Source: Diplonema papillatum (taxonomy: Eukaryota; Euglenozoa; Diplonemea; Diplonemida; Diplonemidae). From it: a stretch of 64,000 bases of DNA. The stretch is taken from NCBI GenBank assembly GCA_030068145.1, contig JAPJBO010001031.1:1-64000 (forward strand), written 5' to 3'. The position numbers and the translations under genes were made by a program. Of the stretch, positions 8,569-18,065 are shown in pieces (within the stretch, counting starts at the first letter, position 1; every line of letters begins with the position of its first letter). The notes beneath the pieces are model-generated. The model was given only the letters and a program-made list of their open reading frames with translations. It was not told the DNA's origin and searched no databases.

Positions 8569-11500
8569 TCAGGGTGGATTCGCTTCGTCCGGTCGCGCCC
8601 CACCAGATGCAATTACGATCCTCGCCACCCCTTGGGCTATAGAAAAGCTCAAGCGGTGGAAGAGGTCCTGGCAGGCGGCCGAAGCGGTCCGGTCTTCACG
8701 GAGGGCGTTCGCGCGGGCGATGTGCCGCAGCTCCGTGATTGCTCCTGGGCACCAGGCCCCGAACGTGTCTACAACTAGCGGCACCGCTCGCCACTCCCGC
8801 GGGTCCGGCTCATTTGCGATGATCCTGTTGTAGACACGCTCCTTGACGGCAACAGCATACGCGGCTGCTGCGCCCCCTGGCTCCGCTGCGGCCCTGGTCG
8901 CGTAGTGGGGCTGCGAGAGCTGTAGGGGGTATGTGACTGCGACGTCAAGTAGGACGGTGGTGCCGTCCCGGACGTAGCTGATGTCCGGGCGCTTGCGCCG
9001 CGTGTTCGCGAACACGGCTCGCTCGATCGAGGGGCCCAGCAGCCCTCGACGTGCGAAGTCGGCGACAATGTCCCGAAGCGCGTTGTGCAGGCGCGTCCGG
9101 CGGCCGCTGCCGAAACACGTTTGGGCGTGCGAGCCGATGACGTCGGTCGCCCCGTGCCCGCAGAGGCGGCACTCCCCTGGCGCGGCCGCAATTGGCAGCC
9201 CCAGCCGAAGGCGTACTGCCACCGCCAGTTCGGCCGAGGACAACCACATCCCGGTATCCGCTTCCGGGTTGCCGTACAGCCACGCCGAGGCGTGCTTGCC
9301 GGAGCTGCTTTGGATCCTCGCCCGGATCCGGTCTTGCGCCTGGGACAGGGCCGCTCCCTGCAGTTGGCTCGAGCGGGCGAGCTCCTCCGTTAGCAGGTCG
9401 AGGAGGTTCTTCCGCTTCTCGGTGGCCAAGGCGGACGACCACACCTTCTGTCCTCGCCCCTCGTACTGGGTCCGCGCCTGCATGACGTCCTGGATCTTCT
9501 CCAGGACGGACTCATACGTTGCAAGGCGCGGGTCCGCGAGGGACGCTTGGACGGTGTCGTCCTGCTGCCACGTGAGGCGTGGCCCCAGGGCCTCGGACAC
9601 GAGGGCGGGGAGATGCGTCCCCCCATCTAGTGCCGCCGCGATGTGCGCAATCCCTGTCACGTCTGCGCAGCTGTGGAGGCCGAGGCCACCCATCCTGACC
9701 GGGAGGGACGCTTGTGTCCACGCCGCCTCGTCGGTCTGTATCCCGGTGATAGTCGCGAGACAGGACTGGGTGGCCCGGTCGACTCCCGCGAAGTCGAAGA
9801 CGGACCCCGTCGCGCGCATGAGATGTACTACGCCGACGAAGCCCGCACAGAACTTCGTTAGCGTGAGCGCCACGTGCGCGTCGGGCAGGGACGCTATCAT
9901 CCTCAGCTTCCTCTCCGCACCCTGTGCCGCCCGCTCGACGAACGCGTGGATCTTCTCTGGCGAGCCACACGGGACTCCCAGATGCTCGATCTCGTCGAGC
10001 GAGCACGTCTCGATGCCTTGCAGGCCGTCGGGTATCTCCGCCCCCGCCGCGATCGCCAGTCTGCACTTGCCCCGGTTCAGGCGCAGTCCGACGGCCGCTG
10101 CCCGCCGCTCGTATCCCTGCAGCCAGCGCGCGATCGCGTCGAGGTCTCCGCCTGACACTCCATCGTCAAGGTAGAATGTCAGGAGATCGAGGTCGGCTTG
10201 GCTCAACGCTGAATGGCCGAGCGCTGCCTCCGGCCCCCCGACTTCCGGCTGCCCTTGTCCCTCCGGGCCCTGCGGCTCGGGCTCGGCTCCTGGGGCCCCC
10301 AACTCGACCGCCGGCGGGATTTCCGGGGCCGGCAGGACCTGGGCTGGTCCGGGGTCGACGTGCGCTATCCCCTGCGGCTCTGCCGCCCCCGGGGGGGGGC
10401 CGGCCTGGGCCGGGACTGCCGGTGGCCCTTGAACTGGTGCCAGCTCGCGCGCTGGCTGTCCCTGGGGCGCCGCTTCGTCCGCCGCGACCGGCGCGCCTGC
10501 TGGGCCTGCAGGTCCGACTGGTGGCGGCGGCACGACGCCCTCCCCTGGCCCGGGTGGGTCCGCCGGGCCGGCCGGCGGCGCCGCTGCTTCGGCCGGTGGC
10601 GGCGGCGGCGAGACGACGTCGTGCATCGCCAGGCTGAAGAGCAGGGGCCCCAACGGGTCCCCCTGCTGCACCCCGCACTCAGATGTGAGCGTCTTGTCCC
10701 CCACCTGCAGGATGGAGTGCTTGCCGTACGCCGCCTGGGTGTAGGCCAGGACCTGGGGGGCATGCCGGCTGGCGCTGCGGATGATCGCCTCCCTCTGCAG
10801 GGAGTTAAATGCGTTCTCCAGGTCCACCTGGAGGACGCCCTTACTTGCCCCGCCCTCCCTGCGGTACAAGGCCGCCACCCTCCGGACGGCCAGGACCCCG
10901 GCGTCCGCGCCGGCCTTCACGCCTACTCCGACCTGCCCGCTTCGCAGGAGGACGTTCTGGCCGAGTTCCTTGACCGCCCGGTCGGACGCGAGGACCTTGC
11001 CGGCTACCCTCCTCAGAATCTCGCCGCAGGCGATGGGCCTGATCCCGCCCGTCCTTTTGACCAGTGGGACCAGCTTGGCCCCGTAGAGGTATGGCCTGGC
11101 GGCCGTCGGTACCCTCCCGGACGAGACCGCCCAAACGGCATCCGCCACGGCCTCCTTGAAGGAGCCGGAGCTGTCCCACAGGTCTAGCAGGTGCTGAGCT
11201 GACAGCCCGGAGGGGCCGGCCGCCGTGCCCTTCGGCATCTTCTTGAGCAGCCTCCGCACGGCGCTCGGCGCGGGCCGCGCCACGTTGGGGATCTGCATCG
11301 CTGGGTCGCCCTGCCACTCCTCGGCGGCCGGGTGTAGGTCTCTGAGCTGTGCCAGGGTGGCTTCGTCCGACGGGGCCGTCTGTGCTGCCGACAGCGCAGA
11401 CACGGCTCGCGAGTAGCACCTGTCGCGCGCCCTCTTGATGACCTGGCGCACGGTGGGACCGTCCAGGTCGTCAACTGACCTGACCGCCGTCTGGAGCTCG

Positions 11501-12237
11501 ACCCTGTAGTCCAGGTCGTCCTCGACTGGGTAGGCGCGCCGGCGCGCGCGGCCTTGTGCCTTCCCAGCCGTGATGGCCTGGGCCTCAGACCAGAGGGTCT
11601 CGAACAGGCCGTCCCTCCAGAGTCGAACCCGCCGGCGGAGGGCTTCCGTCACTGCCCTTCGGCCCCCCCGCGTGGTGGCGGCCAGGACGAGCGGGGCGAA
11701 GGCGTATACCCGCAGCCACCCCGCGTCGTCTGATGCCGCTCGCAGCACGGTCTCGAACAGGGCCGCTACCTGCGGCTTCGCCGTCGTGGGCACCCTGTTC
11801 AGCGTGGGCACATTGGCTGCGGCCACCTGGGCAAAGGTGAACGGGAGCGCCGCCCCTTGGAACACCCTGCCTTGGGCCGCGCCCACCTCTGGGGCTTGGG
11901 GGGGCGGAGGCCTGGGTGCCGGATCCTGTCCTGCTGCCACGCGGGCTCGGTAGGCCCGGGATCGCGGACACCAGTTGCAGTGCCTGCCCCTTCGTTCGCC
12001 TGCCCCTGCTGCGTTCCGGCAAATGCAGGCGGCCGCCGCGCCTTGTGACCCGACTGGCTGCGCCGGGATCGGTGGCTGCGGCTGCGGCTGCGGCTGCGGC
12101 GGTCCGGCGGGGCCCGCCCCGGCCGGGGCCGCGGGAGCGTCTCCCGGAGGTCCGGGGTTGGGCTCAATGTCCCCGTCGACACAGAGGTCGTCCCCTCCTC
12201 GCCCGGAGGAGACGAACTCTGCCGCGGGGACGTCCGT
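8569..12237 (-). CDS. R-family pol: 2A-like peptide, RT, CCHC, restriction-like endonuclease
   Basis: This frame of about 1,220 codons encodes the retrotransposition enzyme. From the N-terminus: a 2A-like GDIEPNPGP; a Cys/His-rich basic motif (RRGRHCNWCPRSRAYR); the RT with GTAAGPSGLSAQHL, the first catalytic Asp in LQVDLENAFNSL, QQGDPLGPLLFSL, and the catalytic FYLDDG near 10151-10175; a CX2CX10HX3C knuckle near 9118-9175; and a PD-(D/E)XK-like nuclease with RPDISY and LLDVAVTYP. A Pro/Ala/Gly-rich insert of about 130 residues separates RT motifs B and C. The frame stays open to 12471 only by reading antisense into the K 3'UTR, and that extension has no ATG. The true start is not visible. 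All catalytic residues that I can see are intact. Confidence 0.88.
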   Translation of the reverse strand, partial: TDVPAAEFVSSGRGGDDLCVDGDIEPNPGPPGDAPAAPAGAGPAGPPQPQPQPQPPIPAQPVGSQGAAAACICRNAAGAGERRGRHCNWCPRSRAYRARVAAGQDPAPRPPPPQAPEVGAAQGRVFQGAALPFTFAQVAAANVPTLNRVPTTAKPQVAALFETVLRAASDDAGWLRVYAFAPLVLAATTRGGRRAVTEALRRRVRLWRDGLFETLWSEAQAITAGKAQGRARRRAYPVEDDLDYRVELQTAVRSVDDLDGPTVRQVIKRARDRCYSRAVSALSAAQTAPSDEATLAQLRDLHPAAEEWQGDPAMQIPNVARPAPSAVRRLLKKMPKGTAAGPSGLSAQHLLDLWDSSGSFKEAVADAVWAVSSGRVPTAARPYLYGAKLVPLVKRTGGIRPIACGEILRRVAGKVLASDRAVKELGQNVLLRSGQVGVGVKAGADAGVLAVRRVAALYRREGGASKGVLQVDLENAFNSLQREAIIRSASRHAPQVLAYTQAAYGKHSILQVGDKTLTSECGVQQGDPLGPLLFSLAMHDVVSPPPPPAEAAAPPAGPADPPGPGEGVVPPPPVGPAGPAGAPVAADEAAPQGQPARELAPVQGPPAVPAQAGPPPGAAEPQGIAHVDPGPAQVLPAPEIPPAVELGAPGAEPEPQGPEGQGQPEVGGPEAALGHSALSQADLDLLTFYLDDGVSGGDLDAIARWLQGYERRAAAVGLRLNRGKCRLAIAAGAEIPDGLQGIETCSLDEIEHLGVPCGSPEKIHAFVERAAQGAERKLRMIASLPDAHVALTLTKFCAGFVGVVHLMRATGSVFDFAGVDRATQSCLATITGIQTDEAAWTQASLPVRMGGLGLHSCADVTGIAHIAAALDGGTHLPALVSEALGPRLTWQQDDTVQASLADPRLATYESVLEKIQDVMQARTQYEGRGQKVWSSALATEKRKNLLDLLTEELARSSQLQGAALSQAQDRIRARIQSSSGKHASAWLYGNPEADTGMWLSSAELAVAVRLRLGLPIAAAPGECRLCGHGATDVIGSHAQTCFGSGRRTRLHNALRDIVADFARRGLLGPSIERAVFANTRRKRPDISYVRDGTTVLLDVAVTYPLQLSQPHYATRAAAEPGGAAAAYAVAVKERVYNRIIANEPDPREWRAVPLVVDTFGAWCPGAITELRHIARANALREDRTASAACQDLFHRLSFSIAQGVARIVIASGGARPDEANPP
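12148..12174 (-). other. 2A-like ribosome-skipping motif GDIEPNPGP
   Basis: It matches the 2A consensus D-(V/I)-E-x-N-P-G-P, preceded by DLCVD. In known 2A peptides the ribosome skips the Gly-Pro bond, releasing the upstream product. It lies about 20 codons from the visible 5' end, so the upstream product is missing here. Confidence 0.8.
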
Positions 12238-14074
12238 GGCACATCCGTGCAAAGCAACCTCACCCGACCGCCGGTGCAGGCGCAACAGGGCTGCTGAGTG
12301 CGAAGCGCGAATCAGTACGCTGACGGCGCAGTCCAACACCAGACGCACACACCCGGCACTACACAGTCCCCACGGCCACCGACCAACCGCCGCAAGGCGG
12401 CAGCAGTAAACCGGCAGCACGACAACGGAGACGCAGGCGCCGACGAACAGCCGAAGCCCGCACGCCGACACGGACGCAGCCGGTCACCGGACCGAACAGC
12501 ACCTGAGAACAATAAGAAAAGAGAGGGGAAAGAAAAGAAGGCAAACAAAAGTACCACCGCAGCAGCGCAACAGCGCCGCGACCGAACACGACTACCAACG
12601 AAGGGTAGACTCGGTGCACCGACAGCACACCCACCTGACCATAGGAAGGTCCAAAAGGGTGGAGTGAGCACTGGAGCGGTCACTGAGGCAGATAGGTAGC
12701 TGCAACACAAGAACAGTGCATTAGCAACCAAAACAAAAAAAGACAACCCTCCGGGCCGAGAGCGGACAATGAGCACGGGATAGAACAGCGTCAGAAACAC
12801 CAGCCCGGTGTTTCCGACTGCCGGAGACGACCTGGCCAACGGACCGCACCACGCAGAGTGAGCACTGGAGCGGTCACTGAGGCAGACAGGTAGCTGCAAC
12901 ACAAGAACAGTGCATTAGCAACCAAAACAAAAAAAAGACAACCCTCCGGGCCGAGAGCGGACAATGAGCACGGGATAGAACAGCGTCGGAAACACCAGCC
13001 CAGTGTTTCTGACGCTGCCGGAAGCGACCAGGCCAACGGACCGCACCACGCAACAGCGCCGCAAAGCGAAACAGAGACAAGCAGCAAGCTCAAAGGCCCC
13101 GGAAGGAAGAACAAAGTAGAGGCAGGCGAAGCGCCCAACGGACCGCACCACGCAACAGCGCCGCAAAGCGAAACAGAGACAAGCAGCAACCAAACCAGCC
13201 CCCCCCGACCGAAGCGGAGGACCGACTCAACAGGCAAACCCTGGCACGCCAGGGTTTACCAACAGAAGTCAGAACACCGCCCGGAAGGGAGAGCCGCACA
13301 ACAAGTCCAAAAAATACCCCCCACCAACTGCCGAAAAAGAAATACCTTTCCCTTACCTTGTCCCACAAAACCAGAACCAATAACAACGCCCCCCCCCCAA
13401 GCACGCAAGAGAAGCCGAGTCCTGCCAAAACAACAGACAACGTATTAACCCCCCGTTTCAGTGCTACACGCACCACGCTCAACAACAACCCACAAGAGCG
13501 AAGGCAGCAGGACGGGCAGCGGCAGCGAAACAGCGCCACGCGCCCGACAACAACAGAAGCGAAAGCAAACCCCCCCCGACCGACACGGAAGACCGACTCA
13601 ACAGGCAAACCTGGCACGCCAGGGTTACCAAAAGACGTCAGAACACCGCACCGGAAAGGGAGGGCGAGCGAAGGACGAAGCCACAACAAAACCAAGGAAA
13701 AACAACCATCACTGCACACAACACGCAGAGCCAAGCAGCATATCAGCAGCGAACCAAAGCAAACCCTTGACAAATTACTATCACAGGCAACTGACAGCGC
13801 GACAATCGCCGGAAACACACCGACCGCGACTGGTAAAGCCTGGCACGCCAGGACATCATTACCAGAAGAGCGGCAAGAAACAAGGGGAGGGCGGGCAAGA
13901 AACAATCCCACTGAACCCCCCCACAACCATACCAAGAACGAACGAAAGGAAACAGAAAACAAACAAACGCCCCAAGGATGAAGAGAAGGCACAAGGAACC
14001 TTAGCACCGTATCCCCAAGCCTAACCCGGGTGCGGTTTCCAAATTTTTGAAATTGAAATTGAAATTGAATTTTT
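12238..14074 (+). mobile_element. K 3'UTR, first copy (start of K-L unit)
   Basis: This is non-coding sequence that is near-identical to 39335-41171 (offset 27097). There it follows the stop of LINE fragment K, so I read it as K's long 3'UTR. It contains two tandem units of about 194 bp (from 12664 and 12858), a roughly 100-bp partial repeat (near 13039 and 13141), and three copies of a CTGGCACGCCAG hairpin. The best of these, at 13236-13257, has a 10-bp perfect stem. It ends in a GAAATT microsatellite-like tail at about 14048-14074. ORFs here on both strands look spurious. Confidence 0.7.
12664..13053. repeat. Two tandem units of about 194 bp in the K 3'UTR
   Basis: Units begin GTGAGCACTGGAGCGGTCAC at 12664 and 12858 and end in GGACCGCACCACGCA. 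The same pair recurs in the second K copy near 39761-40150. Confidence 0.85.
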
Positions 14075-16649
14075 GGGTTAACCATCGACCAAGGATTCAC
14101 CTTCCTCCCTCACCTCCAACGGGTTGTCGATGGATTCTCGCTGAGGATGAACCTCCTTCGACACCTGGCCGGCAAGGATTACGGCTTCAACGGCACGGTT
14201 CTCCGCACCCTGTATCTCTCCTATGTGCTACCCACGTACACGTACGCACTCGGAATCTACGGGCCATTCATCCTCCCCGCTAATGGGCCCCTCACAACGC
14301 TTGAACGCATGCATCGTCGTGCCCTTACCCTCATCCTGGGCTGTCGCAAAGGCGTCGCTGAATTCGCCGGGCAACAGGAGACTGGTATCCTCCCGATCCG
14401 CGCGCTCGCAAAGTGCAGGATCGCGGCCCTCCGGGAGAAGGTTGAATTCAACAAGGTTCTGTGGGCGCACGAGCTTTCCCTGGACACGCTCCTGAAGTCG
14501 ACGTCCGACAACATCCGCAAGAAAGCGGGCACGGACGGTTGCCGTCGGGAGCTCCGCGACTTCCATTTGTTCGCCCCCTGGGTTCCCAGGCCCGACGTCG
14601 AGATCTACACGTCGCTGAAAGTCCGCAAGCACGCCAGCAATGCGGAGAAAAAACAAGCGGTGCTGAAACGCCTGGCGGAACTACCCCACCCGGACTGCGT
14701 CGCCTGGCCAGACGGCTCCGTTGTACACGGTGACCCCCCTCTGCCCTCGATCTGCGACGCCAACGCCAGCGCTGCCCTACGCCCGTGGCTGAGGAGCACG
14801 GCGGACCGTACGACCTGGGGGGCTGCCGGCGTGTTTATTGATCTTGGGCCGTCGGTCACCATCAAGCCGGACCACGGCCTGCCCGTCAAGCCCACCGGCG
14901 ACCGACGCACGTTCGATGCCTCTTTGCCCGCCGGCAAGCACCCGCACAGCTACCGCGCCGAGGAGTTCGCGCTCTACAGCTGCCTGAAGTTCCTCCTGCG
15001 CCTCCTCCCGCCAACCCCGACGCCGCTCAACATCCTCGTCCTCAGTGACTCTCAGTCACTCCTGATGACGCTGAGCCACGGCCCCCATTGCCAGACGCAG
15101 CCGTACCCAATCGCGATCTGGCTGCACCTGGCCGAGTTGGAGTCGCTGGGTTACACCGTGACGCTGCAGTTCGTCTTCGGCCACTGCGGCCTCGAAGGCA
15201 ATGAGAGGGCGGACAAGACCGCAAAACGTGGTGCACTCGCGTTCATGCGGGCGGCCACCGACGCCGCGGCCAAGAATCAACCCCCTCCGCTCTCGGCACG
15301 CCTCTGCGCCACGGCCGCTAACGGCCGCTATCGTTCCGTCCTCTGGCTGGAGAGCAGTGAAGCTGGAGCACGAGACGCCTTGGACAGGGCCACCCTCCTC
15401 AGGAACCCGTCGTCGTTCGCCAGGTTGGTCTTTGGCCGCCGCATCCCCCGCCCCAAGCACTTGGCACCACGGGCGGAAAGAGAGGTGCGGCAGCTCCGCA
15501 CTGGCCACCACCACCTGGTGATGACCATGTACGCCACCGAATGGCGCGACCTCTCGAGGGCGGATCGCAGACAGGCGTTTCTCCCGTGCCCTATTTGCGG
15601 CACCCGGTCGTTGGCCCCGCTGCTCCACCTCTTCGTCGGGTGTGACGCCCCTGCAGCTGTGCAATCCCGGCTGACGATGGACGCCGATCTCGACGCGAAG
15701 AGCCGCCTCCGCTCGAAGCCTCCGCCCGCCGATGCCATGGAGCGCCTCTGGGCAATCCTCTTCGTCTTCCCGGAACTCGCCCTGGCCTACCTGCAGAGGT
15801 GCGGCACTCTGCCGAGCTACGCCATCCTCGCCGGTCAGGCGTCCGGCGAGCCCGTGGGTGGCGGCGCCAATCGCTCGATCACGCCTGACGCCGCCTCCTC
15901 GCGCTCCGCCGACTCGGAAGACGCGATCTCGCGCTGAGGGCGCTCGCCACCTGCTTGCGCGCTGCTGGCTGAACGGCGAGCTCGGGGCTGTTGGCAACAG
16001 TGTTGCCCATTTGAACATGCAATGTAAATAGCCTCTATTCGAGCCAACCCGGCTTCTCCTGCAACAATTCTGAAACTGTATTGTATTTGGGACTAGATAA
16101 TGGCGCTGAGCAAGCTTTATTTTTCCCTGGCGAAAAGCATAGCCGGGGCAGAGTCAGCGGGCGCCGGCCTACGGACCGTGCCCAGTTACGGGCCAGTACA
16201 CAGCCATAGTCAGTCCCCAACGTCCCGCCGGTGCCTCGATACCCGGCCGTCAAGGCCCTACGGGGAGAGGCACCGCAATCAAACAAGCAACCGTGTGCTC
16301 CGCCACACCACACCATCCTTTCATTCCACCATGCTTCCCACATTCCAACACTCTCCCCCCCTCCGAGTTCCAGTGGCAGAGAAAGAAAGAAAGAAGCCAG
16401 AGGTCTCCCGGGTCTTCCACCTGGCCTCACTCAACCGCCACCTGGCTGGTTTGTGTGAAAGGCTCAGATACTGGACACCCACGCACTGATAACCCCCCTG
16501 TTCCATAGCCCATCTCTCTTGCATGTGTCTTGTGTCTCTCTGGCATGCCTTCCGGCCCGAAGAGGCCCGTAAAGCCTGCCCGAAAACTGGAACGCGGCTC
16601 TCCGGAGCCGCCAAAAGAATGTGGTGCCTCTTGCAAAAAAAAAAAAAAA
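14075..16649 (+). mobile_element. L copy 1: RNase H-only LINE 3' half
   Basis: The element starts directly after K's microsatellite tail, encodes RNase H and CCHC, and ends with GTGGTGCCTCTTGC and an A-run at 16635-16649. Its 5' edge is within about 10 nt of the homologous 5' edge of the separate L' copies, just past the RT domain. Two 3' hairpins precede the tail: AGGC/GCCT with a 7-nt loop at 16563-16577, and CGGCTC/GAGCCG with a TCCG tetraloop at 16595-16610. Confidence 0.85.
14147..15937 (+). CDS. L ORF: RNase H and CCHC, no endonuclease or RT
   Basis: This is an intact 596-codon ORF with a real ATG (MNLLRHLAGKDYG). It corresponds to the post-RT third of LINE ORF2. The region after the RT comes first (TYTYALGIYGPFIL, LILGCRKG). 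RNase H follows, with WPDGS near 14704, SYRAEEF near 14950, LSDSQSL near 15042 and FGHCGLEGNERAD near 15178-15215. The knuckle CPICG...HLFVGC lies at 15589-15645, and the LALAYLQRCGTLP motif comes near the end. The frame is undamaged despite lacking RT, so it is either very young or a non-autonomous element that keeps its own ORF. The second copy at 41244-43034 encodes the same protein. Confidence 0.85.
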   Translation: MNLLRHLAGKDYGFNGTVLRTLYLSYVLPTYTYALGIYGPFILPANGPLTTLERMHRRALTLILGCRKGVAEFAGQQETGILPIRALAKCRIAALREKVEFNKVLWAHELSLDTLLKSTSDNIRKKAGTDGCRRELRDFHLFAPWVPRPDVEIYTSLKVRKHASNAEKKQAVLKRLAELPHPDCVAWPDGSVVHGDPPLPSICDANASAALRPWLRSTADRTTWGAAGVFIDLGPSVTIKPDHGLPVKPTGDRRTFDASLPAGKHPHSYRAEEFALYSCLKFLLRLLPPTPTPLNILVLSDSQSLLMTLSHGPHCQTQPYPIAIWLHLAELESLGYTVTLQFVFGHCGLEGNERADKTAKRGALAFMRAATDAAAKNQPPPLSARLCATAANGRYRSVLWLESSEAGARDALDRATLLRNPSSFARLVFGRRIPRPKHLAPRAEREVRQLRTGHHHLVMTMYATEWRDLSRADRRQAFLPCPICGTRSLAPLLHLFVGCDAPAAVQSRLTMDADLDAKSRLRSKPPPADAMERLWAILFVFPELALAYLQRCGTLPSYAILAGQASGEPVGGGANRSITPDAASSRSADSEDAISR

Positions 16650-16656
16650 TTTTTTT
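16635..16656. repeat. A-run/T-run junction (A15, T7)
   Basis: The L copy 1 tail abuts a T-run that begins the next block. Confidence 0.9.
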
Positions 16657-16864
16657 CGAGACATTGCAATGTGTTCCAAAAATGTAAGCCTGAGCATTGA
16701 GCGAACTAACACCAAACTGAAGATTCATGTCACTGTCACAGTTTACATGTCCGTGCTTCACATGGAGATCCCTAACTCAAGACATACCAGGTGAAAAGGA
16801 AGAAGAACAACCTGAAGAGAGGCCTGGAACTCGGCCTGCTCAAAAAAAAAAAAAAAAAAAAAAA
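16657..16864. other. Orphan 185-bp segment ending in a 23-nt A-run
   Basis: The segment at 16657-16841 lies between T7 and A23. It has no ORF and no recognised family. The A-run at 16842-16864 suggests a plus-strand retroposed fragment. Confidence 0.45.
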
Positions 16865-16947
16865 GCACAAATGTACACAAAAAAGGAAAGAGAACAAGGC
16901 ACACCAGAGTGTGGTTTTAGGGGAGAACCCCCGAAGGGCTCGCGTCA

Positions 16948-17850
16948 CCCGTATGAAATCGCTCTGCGGGGGCGCCGGAAAGGAGCATACGGAAGAGGTG
17001 CTCTCGTATGAAATAGCTTTGCGGGGCCGGGAAGGTTGTTCAGAGACAAAAGTCTCGTATTGCGACGGAGGACGGAGTCGCGACTCCGGCGTGAAAATAT
17101 GAAGCGCCTGGTTGGAGTACAGATTTGCATAGCTCTATGGAGCCGGGTTAGTGAGTCGAACGAAATCCGTGCGGTCGTATGATAGCAGCTCTGCGATAAA
17201 GACCCCGCGTACTCGTATGAAACAGCTCTGCGGGACCCGGGGGCCGGATATACGTACAATAACATGCGTGGACTCGTACGAAACAACTCTGCGAGAAAAA
17301 GCCGGATAATCCCGTATGAAACAGCTCTGCGGGGCCGGGCGCCCGATAAATGTAAAATAACATGCGGCCTCGTGCGAAACAACTCTGCGAGACAGGCCCG
17401 AGGAACCCGTATGAAACAGCTCTGCGGGGGCCCGGAGGCGAGTGAATCGAGAGCCGCGCGCGCTGGTAAGATGACATCGGAAACTTCGTATGAAACAGCT
17501 CTGCGAAAAGGAAAACTCACACACTCGTACGAAACAGCTCTGCGAGAAAACAGGAAAACCACGGATTCGTAGGAGACAGCTTGCGAGGAAGAGAAACCTG
17601 CGTTGCTGGATAAATCGGCCTATGTGAGGAAGGTGGGCATACGCACTCGTATGGAACAGCCCTGCGAGGAGAACCACTGCGCGCTCGCATGAAAAAACTC
17701 TGCGAGGAGAATAAGCCCACGTACTCGTATGAGACCGCTCAACGAGAAGTGTGATAGAAACTCTGCGAAGGGGAAGAACCCCTGCAACTCGTATGAAACA
17801 GCTCTGCGAGGAGGACAGACCCGCGAAACCGTAAGATACCGCTCTGCGGG
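16948..17850 (+). repeat. Array of 16 covarying 22-23-nt stem-loop motifs
   Basis: Motif: left arm YTCG or CCCG, 15-nt loop near TATGAAACAGCTCTG, complementary right arm. Starts: 16948, 17003, 17173, 17212, 17273, 17311, 17369, 17406, 17485, 17524, 17566, 17646, 17684, 17724, 17788, 17828. Spacing is irregular (about 35 to 170 bp). Arms change together: CCCG with CGGG, CTCG with CGAG, TTCG with CGAA. Where they differ, most remain G-U pairs on the plus strand. The array fills the leader upstream of gag. Irregular spacing shifts the frame between copies, so it is unlikely to encode a repeat protein. Confidence 0.85.
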
Positions 17851-18065
17851 GCCCGGGGGACATTTTGCAGCTAGCGCGCAAAAAGCGTTGAAGAGGAGTG
17901 AAGACGTCGCGGACTTGTATTAGTCGTAATTGTGTTGCACTAGTGTGCGTCGTCTTGTATTAGTCATTTAGCGCGCCCCGCGGGGTCGGATCCGCAGAAA
18001 ATTATCGAGCGGGGGAAGTGCTAAGGAAAGCAAAGAGAGAACACACTTCACATTCTTCAATTCGA

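Larger units (their letters stand above)
8355..12237 (-). mobile_element. R2: longest R-family LINE, RT plus restriction-like endonuclease
   Basis: The T-run at 8355-8372 is the poly(A) tail. The 3'UTR covers 8373-8568, and a single intact ORF fills the rest. The terminal stem-loop CTGTAC/GTACAG is at 8386-8391 and 8403-8408, with an 11-nt loop. The element ends at 12237, where it meets the K-L unit head to head. R3 is cut at nearly the same distance upstream of the 2A motif, so both may lack a short upstream segment. The nuclease type places it among LINEs with restriction-like endonucleases (CRE/R2/NeSL-like); I cannot fix the clade. Confidence 0.9.

Noticed and set aside
12238-12471. N-terminal extension of R2 pol (from a GTG at 12471)
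   Set aside because: The segment is K 3'UTR read antisense; the same sequence occurs at 39335-39568 without R2. The start is GTG and the LINE boundary is at 12237.
13090-14100. 336-codon minus-strand ORF rich in Leu, Val and Cys, and 187-207-codon plus-strand ORFs over the same stretch (also 40187-41197)
   Set aside because: They lie in the K 3'UTR, contain its internal repeats, and have no recognisable domain. The second genomic copy is near-identical, so conservation says nothing about coding.
15056-16018. 320-codon minus-strand ORF opposite L (also 42153-43115), and other antisense ORFs over LINE coding regions
   Set aside because: They are shadows of the GC-rich LINE frames, with no domain match.
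12238-16634. Simple segmental duplication of 12238-16634 and 39335-43731
   Set aside because: Possible, but both copies end exactly at a poly(A) tail and differ in 5' extent, which retroposition explains better. Kept as the alternative in the finding.
16948-17850. CRISPR array
   Set aside because: The repeats are imperfect, spacing is irregular, arms covary, and the array sits in the leader of a eukaryotic retrotransposon with no cas genes.
17135-17881. 248-codon minus-strand ORF with repeated RRAVSYE / QSCFIRV / AELFHT peptides
   Set aside because: It is the antisense of the stem-loop array. Repeats appear in all three frames because the spacing is not a multiple of three, and the wobble pattern supports plus-strand RNA.
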